Shown here: positions 17,268 through 26,497 of the stretch, piece by piece
How positions within the stretch are numbered: position 1 is the first letter of the stretch
Layout: each line of letters opens with the position of its first letter
From: Cohaesibacteraceae bacterium
GTDB lineage: Bacteria > Pseudomonadota > Alphaproteobacteria > Rhizobiales > MH13
Assembly: GCA_028281795.1 (NCBI GenBank)
Contig: JANQJE010000153.1
Span: forward strand, 1-33,363
Direction: 5' to 3'
Length of the DNA: 33,363 nt
Notes under the pieces: model-generated
Told to the model about the DNA's origin: nothing
Databases searched by the model: none
The model's input: the letters and a program-made list of their open reading frames with translations, nothing else
Translations under genes and position numbers: made by a program

Positions 17268-18275
17268 CTACCGGCTGGCTTCCTGCGCCAGGAGGTCGTT
17301 GGTGTACCAGGCCGAGACGTCCGGCATTGCCTGTAGCGGGCGACCAGTTTCATCGTTGAGAATGCGGGCTTCGAACAGGAAGCCGGTGATGTTTTCAAAC
17401 ATCTCCTCATCGATCAGCCCGACAGGTTCGTCTGGGTCGCTGAGATAGCCGCCGTCCACCAGAGCCTGCATCGAGGCACGCACCAGATCCGGATTGGAGA
17501 GCATGCCTGCCGTTTCCCCGATCAGTATCTCTGCGGCTTCTTCCGGATTGCTTTCCGCGAAAGCGTAACCGCGTTGAGCGGCCTGGACGAAGGCGCGGGC
17601 CGTCTCTTCATTGTCGGCCAGCCAGCTTTCATTGACGCCAAGAAAGGTCGTGTGCTGGTCGGGCACACCATAGTCGGCATAGCGGAAGGCGCGTTGGGGC
17701 CGGTTCAGCAGAACGGAGTTGACCCCTTCCCAGGTGCTCACCTCCAGCGTGAAATCGACCGTGCCGTTGGCGAGCGCTTCGTAGGCCGATGTACCGAGCG
17801 TCACGGTGTCAAAGACGCCTTCGCCGCCATCGTTTGCGATGATAGTCGAGATCAGGGCTTCCTCCCATGCGCTGCCGAAACCTGCGTATGTCATGCCGTC
17901 CAGATCGGCGGGCCGCTGGATGTCTTCACGCTCGCCGTTGAATACCAGGCGGCCCGTTTCATGCTGCACAACCGCCAGCACGACTTTCATGTCGGCCCCG
18001 GTTGCACGCTGGCTGTGAAAGCCGACAGCGCTCAAAATACCGAACTCGGCCACACCGCTGGCGACGAGCGTTCCGGAGGATGTATCGGTGTAAGGCAGAA
18101 TGTCCACCGCAAGCCCAGCTTCCTCAAACCAACCTTTGGCCTGTGCCACGTACAGGCCGACATGGTTGGTGTTGGGCGTCCAGTCGAGTGCGACGCTGAG
18201 CGGTTCTTGCGCGGCTGCGGGTAATGAGAGGGGAAGGCTTGCAAGCAGAAGAGCGCCAACAACAAGATTTTTCAT
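17268..18275 (-). CDS. thiY: ABC transporter substrate-binding protein, NMT1/THI5-like (thiamine/pyrimidine precursor, ThiY-like)
   Basis: Signal peptide MKNLVVGALLLASLPLSLPAAAQ; VALDWTPNTNHVGLYVAQAKGWFEEAGLAVDI typical of THI5/NMT1 proteins; in operon behind a TPP riboswitch. Confidence 0.85.
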   Translation of the reverse strand: MKNLVVGALLLASLPLSLPAAAQEPLSVALDWTPNTNHVGLYVAQAKGWFEEAGLAVDILPYTDTSSGTLVASGVAEFGILSAVGFHSQRATGADMKVVLAVVQHETGRLVFNGEREDIQRPADLDGMTYAGFGSAWEEALISTIIANDGGEGVFDTVTLGTSAYEALANGTVDFTLEVSTWEGVNSVLLNRPQRAFRYADYGVPDQHTTFLGVNESWLADNEETARAFVQAAQRGYAFAESNPEEAAEILIGETAGMLSNPDLVRASMQALVDGGYLSDPDEPVGLIDEEMFENITGFLFEARILNDETGRPLQAMPDVSAWYTNDLLAQEASR

Positions 18276-18276
18276 A

Positions 18277-19026
18277 TCAGTCTCCGGTTTGGGCGAGCAG
18301 GGTTTGCAGGATCTCCGCTTCCAGCCCGACGAGGTCGGCATCGGCGTCTGGCTGAAAGCGGGGACGGGGGTGGGGCAGGAGGAATTCGGCGATGACCCGC
18401 GCCGGTTTGCGCGAGAGCACATAGATGCGGTCGGACAGGGCAACCGCTTCGCGGACATCATGGGTGATGAGTAGGGTGGTCCAGCGAGCCGCCCGCCACC
18501 GGGCCTCAAGCCAACGCTGCATGCCGACGCGTGTCAGGGCGTCCAGCGCGCCGAAGGGTTCATCGAGCAATTGGACTGGCCGGTCTTGGACAACTGTCCG
18601 CAGCAAAGCGGCGCGCTGGCGCATACCGCCGGAAAGTTGGGCGGGATAATGCTGCGCGTAGCCCTTAAGGCCGAACTCACCAAGCAGCGGCAGCACTTTC
18701 GCGCGTGCGGCCGTTCTGGAAACGCCCTGTACCTCCAGACCCAGCGTCAGATTGTCGAGTACCCGGCGCCAGGGCATCAGTGCATCGCGTTGCGGCATGA
18801 ATGCGAAAGGCGTCATACCGTCGTCCAGAGGTGCACCATCCAAAAGGATCGTGCCACGGTCGGCGACCAGATCGCCTGTCATGAGCCGGAAAAGAGTCGA
18901 TTTTCCCGCTCCTGAAGGGCCGAGAAGCGAAACGAACTCACCGGTTCCAAGGTTCAGGTTCACACGGTCGAGTACCGGTGTGCCGTCGAGCGCGACACAG
19001 ATATCGGTGAGTTTCAGCGCACTCAT
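18277..19026 (-). CDS. thiZ: ABC transporter ATP-binding protein (ThiZ-like)
   Basis: GPSGAGKSTLFRL; LSGGMRQRAALLRTV; LLDEPFGALDALTR; nitrate/taurine/THI5-type ATPase; operon context. Confidence 0.85.
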   Translation of the reverse strand: MSALKLTDICVALDGTPVLDRVNLNLGTGEFVSLLGPSGAGKSTLFRLMTGDLVADRGTILLDGAPLDDGMTPFAFMPQRDALMPWRRVLDNLTLGLEVQGVSRTAARAKVLPLLGEFGLKGYAQHYPAQLSGGMRQRAALLRTVVQDRPVQLLDEPFGALDALTRVGMQRWLEARWRAARWTTLLITHDVREAVALSDRIYVLSRKPARVIAEFLLPHPRPRFQPDADADLVGLEAEILQTLLAQTGD

Positions 19027-19823
19027 GTTGAGCCTCCGGAGCGGGCTCCTGCCTCGCGCCAACGCAGCATGATCGTCTGAAGAATGGCGGTGGCGGCAAA
19101 AAGGGTGAGTGTCAGCAAAGAACTGATAACCACCGCAGCCAGCATAAGGTCCGGCCGGAAGCTGTTTTTCGCGTTGAGGATAACGATGCCAAGACCCGCA
19201 CGGGCGCCGACATATTCTGCGAATATGGCCGCGACGACCGCATATGTGATGGAGATGCGCAGCCCGGCGAAGAAGTAGGGCAGGGCAGAGGGCAGCCGTG
19301 CCCGGACAAAGATCGTTTTGCGTGACGCCCCCATCGAGCGCAGGAGCGCCTCGATGTCGCGATCGGTCGAGGCGTAGCCGTCAACCAGGGCCACCAGCAT
19401 CGGAAAGAAGGTAACCAGCGCCACAAGCAGGATTTTCGGGGTCAGTTCGAAGCCGAACCAGAGCACCACCAGCGGTGCGATGGCGACCAGCGGCAGAGTC
19501 TGGCTGATGACGAAAATGGGGAAAAGCGCCCGGCGCAACCGCGGCAGAAAATCGATGACAATCGAAAAGGTGAAGGCGACCAGCATGGAGCAGGAGAAGC
19601 CGATCAGCGTCGCCTGCAGTGTTGGCAGTGTGTTTTGCCAAAGCAGCGCGCGATGCAGGATCATCTGATCGATCACGCGCGAGGGTGCCGGCAGCACCAG
19701 CGCCGAGATGCCCGATAGGCGGACATAGGCCTCCCAGACGGCAAAGGCGGCAAGGACGCTGAGCAGGGCGGGCAGGGCTGTCTGGACCCTTGCCCCCGCG
19801 CTGTGGGGCCGGTCGATACGCAT
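19023..19823 (-). CDS. thiX: ABC transporter permease (ThiX-like)
   Basis: SsuC/TauC-type permease sequence (QTLPLVAIAPLVVLWFGFELTPKILLVALVTFFPMLVALVDG); ATGA overlap with ATPase. Confidence 0.85.
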   Translation of the reverse strand: MRIDRPHSAGARVQTALPALLSVLAAFAVWEAYVRLSGISALVLPAPSRVIDQMILHRALLWQNTLPTLQATLIGFSCSMLVAFTFSIVIDFLPRLRRALFPIFVISQTLPLVAIAPLVVLWFGFELTPKILLVALVTFFPMLVALVDGYASTDRDIEALLRSMGASRKTIFVRARLPSALPYFFAGLRISITYAVVAAIFAEYVGARAGLGIVILNAKNSFRPDLMLAAVVISSLLTLTLFAATAILQTIMLRWREAGARSGGST

Positions 19824-19828
19824 AAGAC

Positions 19829-20437
19829 TTAGTGCGTCGACGGGCTGTTGGCGGAGACCGTCAGGTCCATCGTGACATGGCCGTTGGGCGGCCCGAACCG
19901 GCAGAACGCTTCCTGCAGCGTCGCGAAAACTGGTCCGGCATCGCCGATCAGGCGCGTGCAGAAATTCTTCGAGCGGTCGAACGTTCCGCTCTCCTTCAGA
20001 AAGCCGATGCAGCCCATGATTTCGGCCATGTGATCGCCCGATCCCATGACGTAGAGCGAGAATTGCGCCCGAGCGATTTCGCCTGTGGCGTCGGTACCCT
20101 GGACAGCGGCCAGCGCTTCGCTTTGCCTGGTTTCCAGTGGGGTGGTGTTCTGCGCCAGTGCATCGGTCTGGCAGATTGGATCGTCCGGCTCGCCGGGACA
20201 GCCGCGCGACAGGGTGACCCGCAAGACGCAGTGATGGCGTTTGGCGGCGGCGGCGACATAGAGATCGCGCAAGGCCGGCAACAGGACTTCAGGCGGTCCG
20301 ACCATCAGGGTCGACATGTCGTCGGTTTCGATGCGCAGACGGTCTCGCCAGGGATCGAGCGCCGACAGGGATGAAAGAATGACATCCACGAACCCATCGG
20401 TCATGGGGTACAGAGACACTTGAGCGCCGACGAACAT
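19829..20437 (-). CDS. ykoF: YkoF-like thiamine/HMP-binding protein
   Basis: MFVGAQVSLYPMTDGFVDVILSSLSAL... with an internal duplicated half (ARAQFSLYVMGSGDHMAEIMGCIGFL); directly downstream of a TPP riboswitch. Confidence 0.8.
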   Translation of the reverse strand: MFVGAQVSLYPMTDGFVDVILSSLSALDPWRDRLRIETDDMSTLMVGPPEVLLPALRDLYVAAAAKRHHCVLRVTLSRGCPGEPDDPICQTDALAQNTTPLETRQSEALAAVQGTDATGEIARAQFSLYVMGSGDHMAEIMGCIGFLKESGTFDRSKNFCTRLIGDAGPVFATLQEAFCRFGPPNGHVTMDLTVSANSPSTH

Positions 20438-20447
20438 GATCGTCCTC

Positions 20448-20537
20448 CTTGCTACGCTGGCATTACCCAGATCAGCTTTGAGGGTCCGAGGGCATGCGCC
20501 CTGCATCTCAGCCGCGGCTCTACGCGGCACCCCTGTG
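20448..20537 (-). ncRNA. TPP (thiamine pyrophosphate) riboswitch
   Basis: Minus strand reads CAGGGGTGCC...GGCTGAGA...ACCCTCAAAGCTGATCTGGGTAATGCCAGCGTAGCAAGGA, matching the THI-box core; abuts the SD AAGGAGGA of ykoF. Confidence 0.95.
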
Positions 20538-20605
20538 GTGATCACAAAACATCAGGTTTGAGAACTTAACGCAAGGGCATTTTCGCCGCAGGCGATGGCC
20601 TTACC

Positions 20606-23600
20606 TCAGTGGAAATCGCGCGATTTGGGGATGATCCGCACATCGCGCGGATGACGATGGCGGCTTGGAACCTTCGCATCTTTCACCAGACCGCCTTTCA
20701 CGCTGTCCGCACGTGACAGCACAGGCCGTATGACTTCGTCAGCGCGGGCAAGGCTTTGCGGTGCCGTATGGAGCGTGGAGAGCGTGGCCAGATCATCGGT
20801 GCGGTCGTAAAGCGAGGTTGCCATCAAGTGGATGACGCCTTCCTTGCTCTTTTGCACATGACCCATCACCAGCATCAGCTTGGAGCCCATCACCTCGCGG
20901 CGGAACCGTTCGAACCGGCGTGCCCAGACGACCACATTCACGATGCCGGTTTCATCTTCCAGCGTGATGAAGATGGCGTTGCCCTTGCCCGGCCGCTGAC
21001 GGATAAGCACGACACCCGCTGTTTTCACCCAATAGCCGTCGCGGGTGTCAGCCACTTCCTGACAGGTCAGAACCTTCTGCGCCCTCAAGGTCGGCCGCAA
21101 CAGCGCCATGGGGTGAGCTTTCAGAGAAAGCCGCACGGTCTGGTAGTCGGCGACCACATGTTCAGCCAACGCCATGGCGGGCAGGTTGGCATCGGGTTCG
21201 GTGCTGAGTTCGTGCTGGCTGGCCGCCTCGAACAAAGGCAGCGGGATGTCGTCGGGAAGGCGGCGCACCGCCCATAGTGCTTCCCGGCGATCCATGCCGG
21301 TGGAGCGGAACGCATCGGCCTCGGACAGAAGCTTCAGCGCCCGATGCGGCAGGCGGGCGCAGCGCCAGAGATCCTCGACGTCCTCATAGGGCCGGGCGCG
21401 TGCGTCCACCAACTGTTCGGCCCACTCTTCATGGAAACCATCGACCTGACGGAAGCCAAGTCTGAGTGCCAGACTTCCATCTTCGGAGCGCTCCAGCGTG
21501 TTGTCCCAGGCGCTATGATTGATGTCGACGGCACGGGCTTCAACGCCGTTCTCCTGCGCATCGCGCACGATCTGGGCAGGAGCATAAAATCCCATGGGCT
21601 GGGCGTTCAAAAGCCCGCAGGCGAAGACGGCCGGGTGGTGGTGTTTGATCCAGGAGGAGATGTAGACCAGCTTGGCGAAGGAGGCGGCGTGGCTTTCAGG
21701 AAAACCATACTCGCCAAAGCCCTTGATCTGGTTGAAACAGCGCTCGGCAAAGTCGCGTTCATAGCCGCGTCGCACCATGCCTTCGACCATCATCTTCTCG
21801 AATTTATGGATCGTGCCCATGTGGCGGAAAGTAGCCATGGCGCGGCGTAGACCGTTGGCTTGTTCGGGGGTGAACTCGGCGGCGACCATGGCGATTTTCA
21901 TCGCCTGTTCCTGGAACAGCGGGACGCCCAGCGTGCGGCCGAGAACCCCTCGTAGTTCATTCTGATCGTGCGGCTGTGCGGGCGAAGGAAAGACAACCTC
22001 TTCTTCGCCGTTGCGCCGGCGCAGATAGGGGTGGACCATGTCCCCCTGGATCGGGCCGGGGCGCACGATGGCGACCTGAATGACGAGATCGTAGAATTCT
22101 TTGGGTTTCAGGCGCGGCAGCATGTTGATCTGTGCCCGGCTTTCCACCTGAAACACGCCGATGGATTCGCCGCGTTGAAGCATGGCGTAGACGTCTTCAT
22201 CGCCGTCTTCGATATCGGGCATGTCGAGCTTCAAGTCTTCATGATCGTCCAGAAGCGTCAGGCATTTGCGGATGCAGGTAAGCATGCCGAGCGCCAGCAC
22301 ATCGACTTTCATCAGGCCGAGCGCGTCGATATCGTCCTTGTCCCACTCGATGAAGGTACGGTCGTCCATCGCCGCATTGCCGATCGGAACCAGTTCGTCG
22401 AGCCGGTCGCGCGTGAGCACGAACCCGCCGACATGCTGGGAAAGGTGGCGTGGGAAACCCATGATCTGATGTGCCAGATCGAGCACGCGGTGGATGACGG
22501 GATTGTCCGGATCGAGCCCGGCTTCTCGGATGTGTTTGGCTTCCACCTCGCGGCCAAAGGACCCCCACACCGTGCCGGCCATGCGGGCCGTCACATCTTC
22601 GGTGAGGCCGAGAACCTTGCCGACCTCACGCAGGGCGCTGCGCGGGCGGTAGCTGATCACAGTGGCGGCGATACCGGCTCGCTCGCGGCCATAGCGTTCG
22701 TAGATGTGCTGGATGATTTCTTCGCGCCGTTCATGCTCGAAATCGACATCGATATCGGGCGGCTCCTTGCGTTCCGATGAAATGAAGCGCGCGAACAGGA
22801 GGTCATGCTCGGCCGGATCGACGGCGGTGATGCCGAGGACGTAGCAGACGGCGGAGTTGGCTGCCGAACCGCGGCCCTGGCACAAAATGCCCTTGTCGTG
22901 GGCAACCCGTACGATCTCGTGAATGGTGAGGAAATAGGGCGCGTAGTCGAGCTGTTCGATGAGAGCGAGTTCGTCCTTTAGCAGGCGCTTCACCTTCTCC
23001 GGGACGCCGGTGTGATAGTAGCGGTAGGGCGCATGGCGCCAGACCAGTTCCTCCAGCCAGGCCTGCGCCGTCTTGCCAGGAGGGATCGGTTCGTCGGGAT
23101 AGGTGTAGGCAAGCTGGTCGAGGGTGAAGTCTATGCGCGCGAGAAAGCTGTCCGTTTCAGTCAGAGCTTGCGGCGCATCACGGAACAGCCGGGCCATCTC
23201 CTTTGGTGATTTCAGATGGCGTTCGGCGTTGGCTTCCAGCCGTTTGCCGGCGTTCTCCAGCGTGCAGCCCTCGCGGATGCAGGTCACTACATCCTGCAAG
23301 GAGCGCTGACCGGGCTGGTGGTAGAGCACATCGTTGGTGGCCAGAAGCGGCACGTTGGTGCGTTCGCTGATGGCGATAAGACCGGCAAGACGGCGGCGAT
23401 CATCACCGGCATAACGCATGCTGGCGCCCAGCCAGACGGCCCCAGATGCTGTTTTCTGCAATTTCTGCAGAACAGCGTCGAGCATGGTGGTGTTCAGGGT
23501 ACTTGCCGGAGGTGGCATGACGATCAGAAGCAGCCCTCGCACATGGCGTAAAAGGTCATCGAGCGTGAGGATGCAGTCACCCTTTTCAGCGTGCTTTTTG

Positions 23601-23941
23601 CCATGCGTCAGTAGGCGGCAGAGCCGCCCCCAGCCCTCCCTGTTTTCCGGGTAGGCTAGAATATCCGGCGTGCCGTCGGCAAAGACGAGCCGTGCCCCCA
23701 CCACAAGCTGAAAGGCCTGTGCCATGGCGCGCGTTTCGTCGTCTTCATCTTCGCGAAGATCCTTCAGCGCGCGGTAAGCCCGCGCGACGCCTGAGACGCT
23801 GTTGTGGTCTGCGATGCCGATGCCCGTATGACCGAGTGCAAGAGCCTGGACGACCAGATCGCCAGGGTGTGAGGCACCGCGCAGGAACGAGAAATTGGTC
23901 GTCACCGCCAGATCGGCATAGTTGGGCGCGGACGTGTTCAT
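20606..23941 (-). CDS. dnaE2: Error-prone DNA polymerase III alpha subunit (DnaE2/ImuC)
   Basis: 1111-aa DnaE-type polymerase (YADLAVTTNFSFLRGASHPGDLV...GRGSAANSAVCYVLGIT...DIDVDFEHERREEIIQHIYERYGRE), in cassette with imuA/imuB. Confidence 0.97.
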   Translation of the reverse strand: MNTSAPNYADLAVTTNFSFLRGASHPGDLVVQALALGHTGIGIADHNSVSGVARAYRALKDLREDEDDETRAMAQAFQLVVGARLVFADGTPDILAYPENREGWGRLCRLLTHGKKHAEKGDCILTLDDLLRHVRGLLLIVMPPPASTLNTTMLDAVLQKLQKTASGAVWLGASMRYAGDDRRRLAGLIAISERTNVPLLATNDVLYHQPGQRSLQDVVTCIREGCTLENAGKRLEANAERHLKSPKEMARLFRDAPQALTETDSFLARIDFTLDQLAYTYPDEPIPPGKTAQAWLEELVWRHAPYRYYHTGVPEKVKRLLKDELALIEQLDYAPYFLTIHEIVRVAHDKGILCQGRGSAANSAVCYVLGITAVDPAEHDLLFARFISSERKEPPDIDVDFEHERREEIIQHIYERYGRERAGIAATVISYRPRSALREVGKVLGLTEDVTARMAGTVWGSFGREVEAKHIREAGLDPDNPVIHRVLDLAHQIMGFPRHLSQHVGGFVLTRDRLDELVPIGNAAMDDRTFIEWDKDDIDALGLMKVDVLALGMLTCIRKCLTLLDDHEDLKLDMPDIEDGDEDVYAMLQRGESIGVFQVESRAQINMLPRLKPKEFYDLVIQVAIVRPGPIQGDMVHPYLRRRNGEEEVVFPSPAQPHDQNELRGVLGRTLGVPLFQEQAMKIAMVAAEFTPEQANGLRRAMATFRHMGTIHKFEKMMVEGMVRRGYERDFAERCFNQIKGFGEYGFPESHAASFAKLVYISSWIKHHHPAVFACGLLNAQPMGFYAPAQIVRDAQENGVEARAVDINHSAWDNTLERSEDGSLALRLGFRQVDGFHEEWAEQLVDARARPYEDVEDLWRCARLPHRALKLLSEADAFRSTGMDRREALWAVRRLPDDIPLPLFEAASQHELSTEPDANLPAMALAEHVVADYQTVRLSLKAHPMALLRPTLRAQKVLTCQEVADTRDGYWVKTAGVVLIRQRPGKGNAIFITLEDETGIVNVVVWARRFERFRREVMGSKLMLVMGHVQKSKEGVIHLMATSLYDRTDDLATLSTLHTAPQSLARADEVIRPVLSRADSVKGGLVKDAKVPSRHRHPRDVRIIPKSRDFH

Positions 23942-25617
23942 CAGGCAAACAGCCCATGTACGAACCAGCCGGGATGCTCCGTTTCCCGGCTGTACAGTCC
24001 TTCACGGAACACCCAAAAGCGGCGGCCTTTTGTATCTTCCACCCTGTAATAGTCGCGGGTGAGGCCTGCATCCTCGGATCGCCACCATTCCGGTGCGATT
24101 CGTTGCGGACCCTCGGCGCGTGCCACCTCGTGCAGAACGCGCCGCCAGCGGAATTTCAGCGGTGGACCATCCGGGATCTCCGCCAAAGCCTCGATACGCT
24201 GTGGGTGTTCGAACATGTGGACGGGCAGGTTTGGCGGTTCACCGGGCTCCGGTGCAGCCCATTCAAGGTCCGGCATGGCGATGGACTGGGTATGGGTAAG
24301 CCGGTGATCGGGATAATCCTTGGCGGGCACCTCATAGGCAGCCCGTTCGGGGATATGGGTCTGCGCGCCGACAAAGCGCAGCACTGCCTGTTTGCCATAG
24401 CGTGTGCCGAGTTGGTCGATGAGCGCAGCCACGTCTTCATCGGCCATCTCATGGCCATCGAGACTGGTCTGGGCTTGCTGAAAGGGGGCGCATGCACCAA
24501 CGGACAAACGTAAAAGATCATAACCAAAGCCGGGGTCGAGCGGATCGGCGAGCGTGTCGATCCGTTCCCTGAAAAGACGCATGATCGGCTTTCCTGCCCG
24601 GGTCGGCAGCGATGTTTCCACGCGCAGGCGGCGTACGGCACCATCGGTACGAAACAGGCTTGCCTCGAAAGATTTGCCCCCTTCGCCGCGTTTCTCCAGC
24701 ATCCGTGCTGCCTGTTCGATCAGATGCTCGATGGTGGCGAGCACATCCTCCTGCCGGCCAATGGGTTCGCCGAAGCGGCGTTCAACCGTGCAGGGCGGCA
24801 AGGGCCGGCGTGGGACGATGGAGATATCTTCCTCACCCAGAACACGGGCAAGCTTGGTGATCAGGCCGGTGCCGAACCGGGCGGCCAGTGGCGTACGGGG
24901 GCGGGCGGCCAGATCGCCGATGGTGGCAAGGCCTGCATGGTTCAACGCAAGGTCGATGTCCCGGTCGATGCCGAGGGCAGCTATCGGCAGAGTAGCAACT
25001 GTCTCTGCTTCCTGCCCGGTTGGTATGATGGCTTGGGTCTTACCGATGGTAAATCGGGCGATGGCGCGAGCCGTGTCGGGTGTGGCGGCAATGGCTGTTC
25101 TGACATCCATACCGGCTTTGATGCAGCGCGCCTGCAGATCGTCTTGCAGGGCCCGTTCCCCACCAAACAGATGAGCGCAGCCGGTGATGTCGAGCAGCAC
25201 GCCACCCGGCTCATCCAGAGCAACCAGTGGTGTGTAGCGGTCGCAAAAATCGGCCATCAGTTCCAACCAGGCTCTGTCCGCCGTTCGATCCCTGTCCATG
25301 GCAACAAGACCCGGCACACGGGCGCGGGCATCAGCCAGTGTCAGACCGGGGGTAAGGCCAAGCGCCATGGCCTCACGGCTGACGGCCATGAGCCTGAGGG
25401 CGCTACGCTCCTTCTCGATGAAAACGATCGGCGCTTCAGCCTGTCCGTTTGAAGGGGCTGGCGGTTGGGCTGCCTGACGCTGCAACCGGTTGGCGGGCAG
25501 GAACGGAAACCACACGGCCAGATAGCGGCTTGCCCGGTGCCGGTTTGCCGAGCCTGGGTCTGACGCTCTGGACTCTGTTCCATTCGGGTTTGGAAAGTTG
25601 GAACTGGCCAAGGTCAT
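23941..25617 (-). CDS. imuB: ImuB, DinB-like Y-family polymerase-related protein
   Basis: RYLAVWFPFLPANRLQRQ...ALRLMAVSREAMALGLTPGLTLADARARVPGL; ATGA overlap with dnaE2; start chosen as ATG 25617. Confidence 0.92.
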   Translation of the reverse strand: MTLASSNFPNPNGTESRASDPGSANRHRASRYLAVWFPFLPANRLQRQAAQPPAPSNGQAEAPIVFIEKERSALRLMAVSREAMALGLTPGLTLADARARVPGLVAMDRDRTADRAWLELMADFCDRYTPLVALDEPGGVLLDITGCAHLFGGERALQDDLQARCIKAGMDVRTAIAATPDTARAIARFTIGKTQAIIPTGQEAETVATLPIAALGIDRDIDLALNHAGLATIGDLAARPRTPLAARFGTGLITKLARVLGEEDISIVPRRPLPPCTVERRFGEPIGRQEDVLATIEHLIEQAARMLEKRGEGGKSFEASLFRTDGAVRRLRVETSLPTRAGKPIMRLFRERIDTLADPLDPGFGYDLLRLSVGACAPFQQAQTSLDGHEMADEDVAALIDQLGTRYGKQAVLRFVGAQTHIPERAAYEVPAKDYPDHRLTHTQSIAMPDLEWAAPEPGEPPNLPVHMFEHPQRIEALAEIPDGPPLKFRWRRVLHEVARAEGPQRIAPEWWRSEDAGLTRDYYRVEDTKGRRFWVFREGLYSRETEHPGWFVHGLFA

Positions 25618-26308
25618 GATGCCACTCCACACGCCAGCTTTGTCCATGGGTGCCGGCTTTGTTGCGTAAAAGGGTGATGTCGAAGGTTGGGTGCCCTGGC
25701 GCATTGGCTTCCAAGGCGCGGGATGGTGCGCTGGCAACCTGCCATCGCGTGAAAGCTGCACTTGGCTGTTCATCGGTGGCGGCGCGCAGCAAAAAAGGTG
25801 TTACGCCGGACTTTTCCGCTGCCAGTGCCAGACGGCGCGTGGCTGTCAGATCAAGTTCCTTTGGCGCTCCCCAGGCTTCAATAATGACGCCTGCCAAAGA
25901 GGTGCAGCGTACGGCCTCCAATCCGGCAGACAGAAAATGGATCGGTTGACGCACACGCACGAAGATCAGGTTGGCTGGATCAAACCCGAGACCCGCAAGG
26001 CCATGCGGGTAAAGCCGCCCCGTTTCGCTCTCGCTCATGGTCTGACGTATCCAGACCACAGGCCGCTTTTTGCGCCGGTCCCGGCCAGCGATCCGTTGCA
26101 TGAAGCTTGCCGCAAAGCCGCTGGAAGATGCCATATCGGCTGTTTCTGCGGCATAGGTTTCGTGCAACATGGCCAGCCCTAGTCCGCCGCCCAGATGTGC
26201 ATCGATCTCGCTCACGCCAAAACCGACCTGACCATGTTTCAGGCCATAGGTTTGGGACGGCGCCAGCGTTTCAAGCTGGCGGCGTAGCTGATGGATCGCT
26301 TGGCTCAT
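25436..26308 (-). CDS. imuA: ImuA, RecA-like/SulA-related mutagenesis protein
   Basis: FGVSEIDAHLGGGLGLAMLHETYA...KKRPVVWIRQ...; upstream of imuB-dnaE2; alternative GTG start at 26311. Confidence 0.9.
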   Translation of the reverse strand: MSQAIHQLRRQLETLAPSQTYGLKHGQVGFGVSEIDAHLGGGLGLAMLHETYAAETADMASSSGFAASFMQRIAGRDRRKKRPVVWIRQTMSESETGRLYPHGLAGLGFDPANLIFVRVRQPIHFLSAGLEAVRCTSLAGVIIEAWGAPKELDLTATRRLALAAEKSGVTPFLLRAATDEQPSAAFTRWQVASAPSRALEANAPGHPTFDITLLRNKAGTHGQSWRVEWHHDLGQFQLSKPEWNRVQSVRPRLGKPAPGKPLSGRVVSVPARQPVAASGSPTASPFKRTG

Positions 26309-26318
26309 CACGTAATAT

Positions 26319-26333
26319 GTTCACTTTTTGTTC
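26319..26333 (-). promoter_or_regulatory. LexA/SOS box (alphaproteobacterial type)
   Basis: GAAC-AAAAAGT-GAAC on the minus strand (GTTC-N7-GTTC on plus), 10 nt upstream of the imuA ATG. Confidence 0.92.
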
Positions 26334-26497
26334 TATATTAGAAAGACTCGGAATCCGCCAAGAGTCAATTGTTGTGGTGATGGGCTTGTGGCGGCGATCC
26401 GGCTCTTTGCGGGCCTTGACGGTTCTTTCCGCTACGGCTCTGACGTCACAGGCGACCTTGAAAAGAGACCGGGATCGCGATGTTCTTTATGCTTTTG

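Noticed and set aside
20438-20545. N-terminal extension of the ykoF ORF (MITTGVPRRAAAEMQGACPRTLKADLGNASVARRTI)
   Set aside because: This stretch is the TPP riboswitch read as protein; ATG 20437 has a good SD and matches the expected YkoF start.
20585-20600. CGCC-N3-GGCG hairpin after dnaE2 as a terminator
   Set aside because: Short stem and no T-tract in the transcribed orientation.
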